Shown: positions 22,904-31,663 of the stretch, piece by piece
Numbering within the stretch: position 1 is the first letter of the stretch
How the letters are laid out: the number at the start of each line of letters is the position of its first letter
Origin: Chloroflexi bacterium RBG_16_56_11
GTDB lineage: Bacteria > Chloroflexota > Dehalococcoidia > Dehalococcoidales > RBG-16-60-22
Direction: 5' to 3'
Assembly (NCBI GenBank): GCA_001796865.1
Contig: MGNQ01000051.1
Coordinates: forward strand, 65,103 to 129,102
DNA: 64,000 nucleotides
Made by a program: the position numbers and the translations under genes
The notes under the pieces: model-generated
What the model was told of the DNA's origin: nothing
Database searches by the model: none
What the model saw: only the letters and a program-made list of their open reading frames with translations

Positions 22904-24421
22904 ATGCCTGTGAGAACCATGGAAAGCGTAAGACTGGTCGTCAAGCCTGCCGCTTCCCGACTCATCAGCAAAGTCAGCCGCCTGCTTACCGAAGAAGGTA
23001 CGGCGGCGTACCTGGTGGGCGGGTTCGTGCGCGACATACTGCTGGGACGGGACACGGCGGATATCGACATCGCGATTGCCGGCGACGCCACGGGGGTCGC
23101 CCGGAGAATGGCCGCCGCTCTGGGCGGCAAATATATCCCGCTGGACGAGCAAAACGGCGTCTACAGGGTCGTCCCGCCGGACAGCAAGTGGCAGATAGAT
23201 TTCACGCGACTCGAGGGAGACATCCGGCACGACCTGCGGCGGCGCGATTTCACCATCAACGCCATGGCCCTGGCGCTGGATAACCGGGGCGGTCCGGTGA
23301 CCGCGGAAGGGCTCATCGACCCCTGTCAGGGGCTCGAGGACCTGCGCCGGAGAGAGCTCAAGGCCGTGAGAGACGGGGCGTTCCGCGCCGACGCCGCCCG
23401 CCTGCTGCGCGCCGTGCGCATCGCCGCCGAACTGGATTTTGATATCGAGAGCTCGACCGAAAGCCTGATAACCCGCGACGCCGGGCTGATTACCGGCGTC
23501 GCCGGAGAGCGCACCAGGGAGGAGCTCCTGCGTATCCTGGCGATTAGCGGCGCCGGGGGCCGGCTGATATACCTGGACAACCTGGGACTGCTCACAGCGT
23601 TGATACCGGAGATGGCCAGGGCCAGGGGAGTCGCCCAGCCGGTCGAACATACCTGGGATGTCTTCGAACATTCGATTCAAACGGTCGGGGCCACCGAATT
23701 TCTCCTCAGGGAAGGCCCCTGGGAATACGGCATCGAGGAGGTGCTCGCCACGGTGCCGTGGTCCTTAAAACTGAGCGAACACTTCGACGAGTCCATCAGC
23801 AGCGGCAGCACGAGGCGGACATTGCTCAAGCTGGCGGCGCTCTTCCACGATATCGCCAAGCCCCAGACAAAGTCGACGGAGGCCGACGGACGGGTGCGTT
23901 TCCTGGGACACCCCACCGAAGGCGCCACGGCCGCTTCCATAATACTCGAGAGAATGAGATTCTCCAACCGGGAAATCAAGCTGGTAGAGCTCCTCGTCAG
24001 GTACCACCTGAGGCCGACACAGATGAGCCAGGAAGGACTACCGACGGCGCGGGCAATCTACCGCTTTTTCCGGGACACCGGCGAGGTCGGCACGGACGTG
24101 CTGTTCCTGTCACTGGCCGACCACCTGGCCGCGAGGGGCCCGCAGTTGGATTTAACCGAGTGGCAGCGGCACACGGCCGTCACCGGGCACGTCCTGGCGG
24201 AACGCGAAGCGGCGGTACTTTCGCCGCACCTCGCGCCGTTGCTCGACGGGCACGAGATAATGAAGGCCCTCGGAATCAGCCCCGGACCGAAGGTAGGCAA
24301 GCTCCTCGAGGCGGTCAAAGAAGCGCAGGCCTCCGGGGAAATTTCCGATAGGCAGGGGGCGCTCAACTACGCGAAACAGCGGCTGGCCGACGCCAATATT
24401 TCAGAAAACGAAGGTGTTTAA
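22904..24421 (+). CDS. cca: CCA-adding / poly(A) polymerase-type tRNA nucleotidyltransferase with HD domain
   Basis: 505 residues. The class II nucleotidyltransferase head has YLVGGFVRDILLGRDTADID with the catalytic DxD (DID near residue 51-53). RRDFTINAMAL and ADAARLLRAVRIAAELDF are the neck motifs. The second half contains an HD hydrolase domain with FHDIAKP and ATAASIILERM. It adds or repairs the CCA end of tRNA; HD-containing relatives also have 2',3'-phosphatase or phosphodiesterase activity. The two-enzyme A-adding/CC-adding split seen in some bacteria cannot be excluded. Ten bases separate its stop from secD. Confidence 0.88.
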   Translation: MPVRTMESVRLVVKPAASRLISKVSRLLTEEGTAAYLVGGFVRDILLGRDTADIDIAIAGDATGVARRMAAALGGKYIPLDEQNGVYRVVPPDSKWQIDFTRLEGDIRHDLRRRDFTINAMALALDNRGGPVTAEGLIDPCQGLEDLRRRELKAVRDGAFRADAARLLRAVRIAAELDFDIESSTESLITRDAGLITGVAGERTREELLRILAISGAGGRLIYLDNLGLLTALIPEMARARGVAQPVEHTWDVFEHSIQTVGATEFLLREGPWEYGIEEVLATVPWSLKLSEHFDESISSGSTRRTLLKLAALFHDIAKPQTKSTEADGRVRFLGHPTEGATAASIILERMRFSNREIKLVELLVRYHLRPTQMSQEGLPTARAIYRFFRDTGEVGTDVLFLSLADHLAARGPQLDLTEWQRHTAVTGHVLAEREAAVLSPHLAPLLDGHEIMKALGISPGPKVGKLLEAVKEAQASGEISDRQGALNYAKQRLADANISENEGV

Positions 24422-24430
24422 GGGACAAAA

Positions 24431-25993
24431 ATGGCACGAAGAAATGGACTCGTATTCGTTATCATCCTGGTAATTTTCGTATTTACACTGTGGGTCCTGC
24501 TGCCCATTAAAGGCGAAAGGCTGGGGAGGACGGGGCTTCGACTCGGGCTGGACCTGGTGGGCGGGGTGCACCTGGTGTACCAGGCGCAGTTTTCCGAGAA
24601 CGCGACGGCTGCCGATAAATCCGCCGCCGTGGGCCGAGCCCTGATTACCATCGAAAAGCGTATCGATACCTACGGCGTGATCGAGCCGATAATACAAAAG
24701 CTCGGGGAAGACCGCATACTGGTGCAGCTCCCCGGCTACACCGACATCGACGCCGCCAAAAAGCTCGTGGAGCAGACGGGTTTCCTCGAGTTCAGAGAAG
24801 TAGAGAAAAGCCCGGCGGGGCAACTGGTCTATCTCAGCAGCTACCTGGAAAGCACCAACAACGACTTCATCAACCCGAAGGAGGCCGGGAACCGCGTGTT
24901 CGTCAACACTGAGCCGGACGAGAAGGGGACAAGCCGGCCCGCGGTTTTCCTGACGAAAGATGAAAGCGGACTTAAATACACGGATATCGAGGGCAACACG
25001 GTCGACAACGTGACGCTGCAACAGTATTCGCGGGCGCCAGCCTGGGTCGTCTCGCGGGGCGACGACGGCACGCCGCTGACGGGCGACCTGCTCTCCGACG
25101 CGCAACCCGGCATCAGCGACACGCTTACCGGAGCGCGGCCCGAGGTGAATATCAAATGGAACGCCAGGGGGACGGTGCTTTTCGACCAGATTGCGGCCCG
25201 CCTTTACAATCCGGGAGGACAAGCAGCGGCATATTCCCTGGACCATGTCCTGGGTATCTTTCTGGACAACGCCCTGATTTCCGACCCCCAGATTCTGGCG
25301 CAAAAATTCCAGGGTACCGGGGTCATTAGCGGTAGCTTCACCACCGACTCCGCTTCCGAGCTGGCCAACCTGTTAAAATCAGGCTCGCTGCCGGTGCAGC
25401 TCAAGAAGCCGCCGCTCTACCAGGAGAAGGTCTCCGCGACGCTCGGGGCCGAGTTCGTAAACAACAGTTGGAAGGCGGGACTCATCGGGCTGGCGCTGGT
25501 GATGCTGTTCATGATTGCTTACTACCGGCTGCCGGGCCTGCTGGCCAGTCTGGCCCTCATCTTTTACGGGACACTGACGCTGGCCATCTGCAAGCTGTGG
25601 CCGATTACCCTGAGCCTCGGCGGCATTGGCGGGGTTATCATCTCCATGGGCATAGCGGTCGACGCCAACGTACTTATCTTTGAGAGGATGAAAGAGGAGT
25701 TCCGGGCGGGGCGGACGCTGGGCGCGGCCATCGAAGCCGGGTTCCACCGGGCCTGGACGGCCATCTGGGATAGCAACGTCACCACGTTCATCGCCTGCAT
25801 CATCCTTTACTGGTTGGGGAGCTCGGCGATGCACAACGCGGCCGTCACCGGTTTCGCGGTCACGTTGTTCATCGGGGCCGTGGTCAGCATGTTCACGGCG
25901 GTATTGGTGACCAGGACGCTGTTACGCCTGTTCATCGGCAGCTCAATGTCCAGCAACCCCTGGCTATTTTCCGTTACCGGAGGTAAGAAATAA
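24431..25993 (+). CDS. secD: Protein translocase subunit SecD
   Basis: 520 residues. One N-terminal membrane helix (about residues 8-28), a large extracytoplasmic P1 region (30-340), then five helices. Diagnostic blocks are GLDLVGGVHLVYQAQF near 40-55, GRALITIEKRIDTYGVIEP, and the helix-4 motif ISMGIAVDANVLIFERMKEE. It uses the proton motive force with SecF to pull exported proteins through SecYEG. It is coupled to secF by a one-base stop/start overlap (TAATG). GGGACAAAA lies before the ATG, a weak ribosome site. Confidence 0.95.
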   Translation: MARRNGLVFVIILVIFVFTLWVLLPIKGERLGRTGLRLGLDLVGGVHLVYQAQFSENATAADKSAAVGRALITIEKRIDTYGVIEPIIQKLGEDRILVQLPGYTDIDAAKKLVEQTGFLEFREVEKSPAGQLVYLSSYLESTNNDFINPKEAGNRVFVNTEPDEKGTSRPAVFLTKDESGLKYTDIEGNTVDNVTLQQYSRAPAWVVSRGDDGTPLTGDLLSDAQPGISDTLTGARPEVNIKWNARGTVLFDQIAARLYNPGGQAAAYSLDHVLGIFLDNALISDPQILAQKFQGTGVISGSFTTDSASELANLLKSGSLPVQLKKPPLYQEKVSATLGAEFVNNSWKAGLIGLALVMLFMIAYYRLPGLLASLALIFYGTLTLAICKLWPITLSLGGIGGVIISMGIAVDANVLIFERMKEEFRAGRTLGAAIEAGFHRAWTAIWDSNVTTFIACIILYWLGSSAMHNAAVTGFAVTLFIGAVVSMFTAVLVTRTLLRLFIGSSMSSNPWLFSVTGGKK

Positions 25994-26910
25994 TGCTCGA
26001 CATCATCGGTAAGAGGTTCTGGTTCTTTCTTATCTCCGGGGTCTTCATCGTCATCGCCATCGTTTCGCTGGCGACCTTCGGGCTCAAGCCGAGCATCGAA
26101 TTCAGCAGCGGGTCGATACTTTCCGTCAGGTTCGAAAACCCGGTAGATTACGGGGAGTTCCAGCAGGAGATGGCCAGCCTGGGATACTCGGACGCCATTA
26201 TCCAGAAGACGGGCGCCGAGGACTATCTCATCCGCACGGAGGAGCTGAGCGAAGAGGCCAAGGCGAGCCTGGAGGCGGCCCTGGCGGCGCGGTTCGGGGC
26301 GCTGTCCGAGGCGCAGTTCAACTCGGTGTCCCCGATGGTGGCGTCCGAGACGGCGCGCAACGCGGCCATCGCCGTGGCCATAGCCATGGTGGGCATGCTG
26401 CTCTATGTCACCTGGGCGTTCCGCCGGATGCCGAGTCCGTTCCGCTGGGGGGCCTGCTTTACAATCGCCCTTTTCCACGACATACTGGTGACCGTGGGGC
26501 TTTTCTCGCTTTTCGGGCACCTGCTGGGCTGGGAAATGAACCTGATGTTCATCACCGGCATCCTGGGTATCGTCGGGGTGAGCCTGGACAACACGATCGT
26601 GGTCTTTGACAGGATGCGGGAGAACCAGAAACTGGGGATGAGCCGCGACTTCGAAATGGTGGTCAACCGGAGCCAGATAGAGACGCTGGGACGCTCCCTT
26701 AATACCAGCCTCACAATATTGATAACCTGCATCGCCCTCCTGTTGTTCGTCGGCGGCACCATCCAGAACTTCGTCATCGTGCTGCTCATCGGGCTTATCG
26801 CCGGTACGTTCGATTCCGTTTTCGTAGCGCCGGGGCTGCTGGTGGTCTGGGACAAAGGGGAGTGGGAGAGGTTCCTACCCTGGCGCCGGCCTTCCGCGCA
26901 GAAAGCCTGA
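25993..26910 (+). CDS. secF: Protein translocase subunit SecF
   Basis: 305 residues with six predicted helices. Family blocks: FSSGSILSVRFENPVDYGEF after helix 1, and the conserved helix-4 motif GVSLDNTIVVFDRMRENQ, then NTSLTILITCIALLLFVGG. Partner of SecD in protein export. The 3' end is followed after 17 bases by the cation transporter, whose longest frame would overlap secF. Confidence 0.95.
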   Translation: MLDIIGKRFWFFLISGVFIVIAIVSLATFGLKPSIEFSSGSILSVRFENPVDYGEFQQEMASLGYSDAIIQKTGAEDYLIRTEELSEEAKASLEAALAARFGALSEAQFNSVSPMVASETARNAAIAVAIAMVGMLLYVTWAFRRMPSPFRWGACFTIALFHDILVTVGLFSLFGHLLGWEMNLMFITGILGIVGVSLDNTIVVFDRMRENQKLGMSRDFEMVVNRSQIETLGRSLNTSLTILITCIALLLFVGGTIQNFVIVLLIGLIAGTFDSVFVAPGLLVVWDKGEWERFLPWRRPSAQKA

Positions 26911-26927
26911 GAGCGGAGGAAAAAAGG

Positions 26928-27842
26928 GTGTTTTCCGGCAGGACCGGGGCAGCCCGGCTCTCGATAGTTATCGTCGTTGGCCTCATCATCGTCAAGGTGG
27001 TGGTCGGGACCATCACCGGCAGCCTGAGCGTCCTGGCACAGGCGGTGGACAGCTTCCTTGACCTTTTCGCGGTGAGCATCACCTTCCTGGCGATACACGT
27101 CGCCGCCAAGCCGGCGGACGAGGAGCACCCCTTCGGGCACGGCAAGGCGGAGAACGTCGCCGCCATCGTGCAGGCGGCGCTGATATTCATCGCCGGCGGC
27201 GTCATCATCTACCAGGCAATCAGGCGCGCCCAGACCGAGGCCGCGCTGAGCATGACCGAGGCCGGCATCGGTGTAATGGCCGCGTCCATCATCGCCAGTA
27301 TATTTCTCTCACGCTACCTGAGGCGCGTGGCCAAAAAAGAGGACTCGGCGGCGCTGGAGGCCAGCGCCCACAACATCGCCGCCGACGTCTATTCGGCCGC
27401 GGCGGGGTTCATTGGGCTCATCGTAGTCCGCATTACCAGCCTGCACATTATCGACGACATCCTGGCGGGAATCGTCGCACTGTTCATCATCAAGGTGTCC
27501 ATCGACATCCTGCGGAAGTCATTCGGGGGGCTGGTGGACGTGAAGCTGCCGGAGGCCGAGGAAAAGAAAATCGAGTTGGCCATCACCGAGCATTTCGACG
27601 GGGAGGTGGTGAGTTTCCACAAGCTGCGCACCCGCAAGGCCGGCCCGCAGCGCTATATCGACCTGCACCTGGTGATGCCGCGGCACGTGAGCATTGAAGA
27701 AGCGCACCAGATGTGCGACCACCTTGAGAAGGACATCCGCCACCGGCTCATTCGGACGGACGTGACGATACACGTGGAGCCCTGCGACGGCACATGCGCG
27801 GCGTGCAAGATCACCTGCGACGAGAGGAAGACTGAAAACTAG
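26928..27842 (+). CDS. Cation diffusion facilitator (CDF) transporter
   Basis: 304 residues from GTG 26928, preceded by GCGGAGGA at good spacing; the longer frame from 26862 overlaps secF by 49 bases and is less likely. Six membrane helices. Metal site residues: DSFLD (DxxxD) in helix 2 and HNIAADVYSA (HxxxD) in helix 5, with HPFGHGKAE between. The C-terminal cytoplasmic domain ends in a Cys-rich tail, CDGTCAACKITCDE, not general in the family, which could bind a thiophilic metal. Likely exports Zn, Co, Fe or Cd in exchange for protons. It appears to be the last gene of the cca-secDF run. Confidence 0.88.
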   Translation: MFSGRTGAARLSIVIVVGLIIVKVVVGTITGSLSVLAQAVDSFLDLFAVSITFLAIHVAAKPADEEHPFGHGKAENVAAIVQAALIFIAGGVIIYQAIRRAQTEAALSMTEAGIGVMAASIIASIFLSRYLRRVAKKEDSAALEASAHNIAADVYSAAAGFIGLIVVRITSLHIIDDILAGIVALFIIKVSIDILRKSFGGLVDVKLPEAEEKKIELAITEHFDGEVVSFHKLRTRKAGPQRYIDLHLVMPRHVSIEEAHQMCDHLEKDIRHRLIRTDVTIHVEPCDGTCAACKITCDERKTEN

Positions 27843-27900
27843 TACACACGCGTGGACTTCTCACCCTTCAACAGGCTCAATGTGAGCGGCTAATATAGAG

Positions 27901-28548
27901 CTACGCGTAGGCGATAATCCCTTTGACAATGAACTGCCCGCCGAAGTAGAGCAACGCCAGGCTCAGGATGATGAAGACCCACTCCTGCAGCCGCGGCCCC
28001 CAGAACGAGTGCGTCCGGTAGATGGTATAAGATACTACCGACAGCCAGGCGAGGTCGCACAGCCAGTGCACGACGATAAAGAGGGGCAGTCCCCACGCTC
28101 CGACGGCGTCCAGAAAGTTCATCAACAGCAGGCTACCGACTGTCACCCACCACACCAGGAAAAACGGATTGAGACCGCTCATCAGGATGCCGGCGGTGAA
28201 GGCGTTGTAGCGCGCGTCTTTGCCTTCCCGCGCCAGCTCTTTACGGGAGCGGAAGAGTCCGTAGCCCATCCACACAATCATGCCGCCGCCAAGGACGCTC
28301 AGCGCCAGCTGGACGATGTCATTCTTGAAGAACTGGGCCAGTCCGAAATAGACCAGGAGTATCAACGGCACCTCGATGACGGCATGGCCCAGGGACACCT
28401 GGACGCCGGCCCACGGCGACTTCAGGCTCTTGGCCAGGGTCACGGTGAACATGGGTCCGGGGGCCATGACTCCCGATAACGACGTGACGATAACGGTGCC
28501 TAACGCGGCGAGCATAAATTTCCTGAAGTATTTAGAATCTGTTTCCAT
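27901..28548 (-). CDS. LysE/RhtB family amino-acid exporter
   Basis: 215 residues with six hydrophobic segments. The family motif GVMAPGPMFTVTLAKSLKSP lies near residues 25-44, followed by GVQVSLGHAVIEVPLILLVY. LNPFFLVWWVTVG is the mid-protein block with the conserved NP. Members export basic amino acids, threonine or homoserine lactone, and the substrate is not assignable. It is convergent with the CDF gene and divergent from nurA, so it is a single-gene unit. The start ATG is preceded by TTATA with no clear ribosome site. Confidence 0.85.
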   Translation of the reverse strand: METDSKYFRKFMLAALGTVIVTSLSGVMAPGPMFTVTLAKSLKSPWAGVQVSLGHAVIEVPLILLVYFGLAQFFKNDIVQLALSVLGGGMIVWMGYGLFRSRKELAREGKDARYNAFTAGILMSGLNPFFLVWWVTVGSLLLMNFLDAVGAWGLPLFIVVHWLCDLAWLSVVSYTIYRTHSFWGPRLQEWVFIILSLALLYFGGQFIVKGIIAYA

Positions 28549-28619
28549 TATAACAGTAATTCCTATTATTCCGAAAAATTCCTAAAAAAGTCCGGACGAA
28601 TGAAGAACCCGCTCGATCT

Positions 28620-28729
28620 GTCATTGCGAGCCATTCCCGAAGGGAAGGCGTGGCAATCTCCAGTCTGAGTCGAGTCAACGGATGAGATTGCCACGTCGCC
28701 CCGACTTCATCGGGACTCCTCGCAATGAC
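28620..28729. repeat. Palindromic intergenic repeat, GTCATTGCGAG family
   Basis: A 110-bp element with perfect 11-bp terminal inverted repeats and an inner inverted pair GTGGCAATCTC / GAGATTGCCAC. The last bases abut the nurA promoter: its -35 box begins seven bases after the element. Confidence 0.8.
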
Positions 28730-28735
28730 TCTTGC

Positions 28736-28764
28736 TTGAGTTGATTTTCCTGTTGCACTATACT
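28736..28764 (+). promoter_or_regulatory. Predicted sigma-70 promoter of nurA
   Basis: TTGAGT at 28736-28741, a 17-base spacer and TATACT at 28759-28764. The leader to the TTG start would be about 16 bases and includes GGGGGGAAG. Confidence 0.6.
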
Positions 28765-28786
28765 TGGGGAAAAGGGGGGAAGACAA

Positions 28787-29983
28787 TTGTCACTCGACCT
28801 CACCAGGGTAGCGGGACAGGTCAGCGCGATGATATCCCGGTTGGGCGACGGCCGCGACGAGGACCGGCGGCGACTCCGCTTCGCCGTGGACACGCTCAAC
28901 AGTCCGGCCATCAACCTGGAGGCCCTGAAAAGGAAAATCGCCGCGAGCCGGACGACCTGGCTCGTGGCCGAGCTCGTCGAGGGGCTGAACCGGCACTACC
29001 CGTCCCCGCCCCTGCCGCGGGACTTTACCGTCATCGCCGCCGACGGCTCACACATCGATGTCGACCGGCACCATTCGACCCGCTGCTATCTCATCAACAT
29101 CGGCGCGGCGGTCATCAAATACGGGAACCAGCCGGACGCCTGCCTGTCCAGCCTCCCCCGCCTCTACTCCGAGGATAAAGACCTGGCGATTACCCCGCCG
29201 GGAAACGGGCGGCGGCAGCCCGTCGAGGGGACCATCCTCGGGGTCAAGCGTAGCGTCGAGGAGTGCCAGCGCCTGGCCGAGCTGACCGCCGGCGCGCCCG
29301 ACGGCAGCGACTGCCTGGCCCTGCTCGACGGCACGCTTATCCTCTGGGGACTGGAGGCCTACCCGGACTTCGTAACGGACGTCCTGCTGAACAACGGCCT
29401 GCTGAAATGCCTGGGAGCGATGAAAAAGCTCAACGCCGGAAGAAGGGTCGCCATGGCCAGCTATATCAGTTTCCCGCGCAGCACCGATGTTGTGAACGTG
29501 CTGCGGGTGGCCATCTGCCCCAATGACGCGCCCGACTGCGACCGTGACTGCCCGCCCGGCAGGGAAAGGGACTGCGAAGCAGTAGCCGACGTGCGCGACC
29601 GCGATATCTTTATGGACCTGCTGGAGACAGGGGAGAGGTCGGCGCTGTTCATCAGCCCGTCGCGAATCGTCAAGGAGCGTTACGGCGAGCACCGCATCTA
29701 TTTCTTCTATCTCAGGGCCGGCGACGAGATAGCCCGCATCGAGATACCGCAGTGGGTGGCGGAGAGCCAGCCCCTGCTCGATTTAACGCAATGCCTGGTG
29801 CTCGACCAGGTTAAACGGGGGCAGGGGTATCCGGTCGTCCTGAGCGAGGCGCACGAGCAAGCGGTGGTGACCGGGGCGGACCGGGAAAGCTTCTGGGAGC
29901 TGGTCGAGGTGTCCCTGGTAGAGGAGCACCTGCCCGGGACCGGTTCCGCCAAGAGCTTCAGCAAACGGACGAGGTGGATATAA
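28787..29983 (+). CDS. nurA: NurA-domain nuclease
   Basis: 398 residues from TTG 28787, preceded by GGGGGGAAG. The NurA domain begins about residue 80 with FTVIAADGSHIDVDRHH, which holds the first catalytic Asp (ADGS) of this RNaseH-like 5'-3' nuclease. LLDGTLILWGLEAYP carries the second acidic site (LDG). IFFYLRAGDEIARIEIPQWV and ILEDQ-like LVLDQVKRGQGYPVVLSEAH complete the fold. NurA works with the HerA translocase in DNA-end resection, and pairs of this type have also been linked to phage defence. A HerA gene lies 3.4 kb downstream on the same strand. Confidence 0.88.
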   Translation: MSLDLTRVAGQVSAMISRLGDGRDEDRRRLRFAVDTLNSPAINLEALKRKIAASRTTWLVAELVEGLNRHYPSPPLPRDFTVIAADGSHIDVDRHHSTRCYLINIGAAVIKYGNQPDACLSSLPRLYSEDKDLAITPPGNGRRQPVEGTILGVKRSVEECQRLAELTAGAPDGSDCLALLDGTLILWGLEAYPDFVTDVLLNNGLLKCLGAMKKLNAGRRVAMASYISFPRSTDVVNVLRVAICPNDAPDCDRDCPPGRERDCEAVADVRDRDIFMDLLETGERSALFISPSRIVKERYGEHRIYFFYLRAGDEIARIEIPQWVAESQPLLDLTQCLVLDQVKRGQGYPVVLSEAHEQAVVTGADRESFWELVEVSLVEEHLPGTGSAKSFSKRTRWI

Positions 29984-29993
29984 AAAATAAACC

Positions 29994-30135
29994 GTCATTC
30001 CCGCGAAGGCGGGAACCCAGTCTCCCGCCCCGTCATTCTGAGCGGAGTGAAGAATCCGGGTGTGGAGCGGTATTGTCCTGGATTCCCGGGTCAAGCTTTC
30101 AGGCTGAGGCCTTCTGGCTGAAGCCCGAGAATGAC
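29994..30135. repeat. Compound intergenic repeat
   Basis: GTCATTCCCGCGAAGGCGGGAA (29994-30015), then GTCATTCTGAGCGGAGTGAAGAATCC (30031-30056), then CTGGATTCCCGGG and a closing GAGAATGAC (ends 30135). Two repeat families appear nested in the gap between nurA and the Fe-S reductase. Confidence 0.6.
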
Positions 30136-30160
30136 GTTGATGTTTGGAAGGGGTGAAACA

Positions 30161-30973
30161 ATGGAAGAGCCGACAGCCAATGCGGTGAAAGACATGGCCA
30201 GGTACTTCGGGGCGGACCTGGTGGGGATTGCGTCCGTAGACCGCTTCGAAGGGGCGCCGGCAGGACACGGCCCGCTGGACCTCGTGCCGAAGGCAAAGTC
30301 AGTCATCGTGTCGGGCGTGAGGATTCCCGACCCGGTCGTGGACTATGACGGCTATCATTTAAAGATGGCGGAGATGCCGCCGGAGATGGGCATCCACGCC
30401 AACATCGAGAACTTCTACATGCTCATGGGCCATTACACGCAGGACATGATGCTCAATATCATCGCCACGCGGCTGGCCAACCGGCTGGAGACCGGCTGGG
30501 GACTGCGGACGCTGCCGACCCCGAACGCCCAGCACACGGGGCTGGGTCACCCGGTGATGGCGGCGCCTTTCGGGTTTTTCTCGCAGCGACACGCGGCGGT
30601 GCGGGCGGGGCTGGGCGAGTTCGGGCTGAGCGGGCTGGTCATCACACCGCTGTACGGTCCGCGCGTCCGCTACGTCTCCATCATCACCGAGGCTGAACTG
30701 GAGCCCGACCCCCTGCTGGCGGAGAAGGTCTGTATGAGAGGGAAGTGCGGCGGGGACGCGGGGCCGAAGTGCCAGCAGAGATGTGCCAAAAAGGCCCTGA
30801 AATTGCGCCCGGAGACCGTCCTCAACGGCGGGATTTTCCTCAACGTGCCGGTGAGCCTCGACCGGCCGAACTGCATCTCGATGACTGGCGACCAGGGGAG
30901 CTTCGGCTGCACGTTCATCGGCACCTGCATGAGGGAATGCCCGGTGGGACAGAAGGTGACGAAGAGGGGATAA
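30161..30973 (+). CDS. Fe-S oxidoreductase related to epoxyqueuosine reductase
   Basis: 270 residues from ATG 30161, preceded by GAAGGGGTG. The layout follows COG1600 proteins: ARYFGADLVGIASVDRF at the N-terminus, then VPKAKSVIVSGVRI, and a GLGEFGLSGLVITPLYGPRVRYVSI block, as in QueG and the B12-binding base of reductive dehalogenases. Cys clusters lie at the end: CMRGKCGGDAGPKCQQRC and CTFIGTCMREC. The spacing is not the usual two CxxCxxCxxxCP ferredoxin motifs, so cluster number is uncertain. QueG has a cobalamin cofactor; whether this protein does is unknown. Probably a diverged anaerobic reductase rather than a true QueG. Confidence 0.65.
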   Translation: MEEPTANAVKDMARYFGADLVGIASVDRFEGAPAGHGPLDLVPKAKSVIVSGVRIPDPVVDYDGYHLKMAEMPPEMGIHANIENFYMLMGHYTQDMMLNIIATRLANRLETGWGLRTLPTPNAQHTGLGHPVMAAPFGFFSQRHAAVRAGLGEFGLSGLVITPLYGPRVRYVSIITEAELEPDPLLAEKVCMRGKCGGDAGPKCQQRCAKKALKLRPETVLNGGIFLNVPVSLDRPNCISMTGDQGSFGCTFIGTCMRECPVGQKVTKRG

Positions 30974-30987
30974 AAGGGGAGTGAGTT

Positions 30988-31515
30988 ATGGTAATTTGGG
31001 AGAATAGGGTTAATCCTGAGCGTTTAGGGTACATAATATATGAGTGTCCTGAGTGTAAAGTAAAAGGAACGTTCTCGGTAGAACAAATACGTAAAAAATT
31101 ACATCTTTATTTCATACCAACTTTCAATTATTCAACAGAACAATATGTTACTTGTACAAACTGCAAGGCCACACTCAAAGTGCCTAAGGAACTGAAGTCA
31201 GAAATGTCCAAGAATCTCATAAGTCAAGAGGAATTATCCTCGGTACTACGAAAAGCAAATAATACTAAACCAATAAAAACCAACATAACACAAGAAAATA
31301 ATCCTAACAATAATCAAAAAGTAGTTACTAAAAAAGATTCGGCACCCGCATTTGTGTGTTTATGTTGTGGTGCACCATATAATTCTCAATGGTGGGAGAC
31401 GTATGGAGCAAGATACAGATGCTGTAGCGGTTTGCCGAATGTCGAGCAAGAAGAGTTATGGGATAATCGCTTATATCCAGAAATACCTCTTAATAATTGC
31501 CCGCATCAGCTATGA
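30988..31515 (+). CDS. AT-rich protein with zinc-ribbon-like Cys pairs
   Basis: 175 residues of unknown family. An N-terminal zinc-ribbon-like domain has YECPECKVKGTF (CxxC) and, 35 residues later, VTCTNCKATLKVPKEL (CxxC). A flexible Asn/Lys-rich linker follows (about 85-115). The C-terminal part contains FVCLCCGAPYNSQWWET and YRCCSGLPN, a second possible metal site. GGGGAGTGAG precedes the ATG. The gene is much more AT-rich than its neighbours and uses rare codons for this genome, so recent horizontal acquisition is likely. Confidence 0.6.
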   Translation: MVIWENRVNPERLGYIIYECPECKVKGTFSVEQIRKKLHLYFIPTFNYSTEQYVTCTNCKATLKVPKELKSEMSKNLISQEELSSVLRKANNTKPIKTNITQENNPNNNQKVVTKKDSAPAFVCLCCGAPYNSQWWETYGARYRCCSGLPNVEQEELWDNRLYPEIPLNNCPHQL

Positions 31516-31558
31516 TATTCGTTGAAATTATCAATAAATAAAACAGGAGGTCTAACTC

Positions 31559-31639
31559 ATGGGTAACAAAGGCAGAAAGAACGTCAAGAAACCCAAGCAG
31601 GCTAAAGGCAAGAAGGCAGAAGCCGGCAAGAAGAAATAG
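31559..31639 (+). CDS. Tiny lysine-rich protein (26 aa)
   Basis: ATG 31559 to TAG 31639 encodes MGNKGRKNVKKPKQAKGKKA then EAGKKK: 12 Lys and one Arg in 26 residues. An AGGAGG ribosome-binding site lies eight bases before the ATG, the best evidence that it is translated. No hydrophobic segment, so it is probably an RNA- or DNA-binding peptide or a ribosome-associated protein. Compare the basic 31-aa protein at 14713-14808. Confidence 0.6.
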   Translation: MGNKGRKNVKKPKQAKGKKAEAGKKK

Positions 31640-31663
31640 GGAAATAAATCTATCTAAAATTCT

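Noticed and set aside
22835..23680. A 281-codon minus-strand frame
   Set aside because: Overlaps the N-terminal half of the CCA-adding enzyme, where the plus-strand catalytic motifs are clear.
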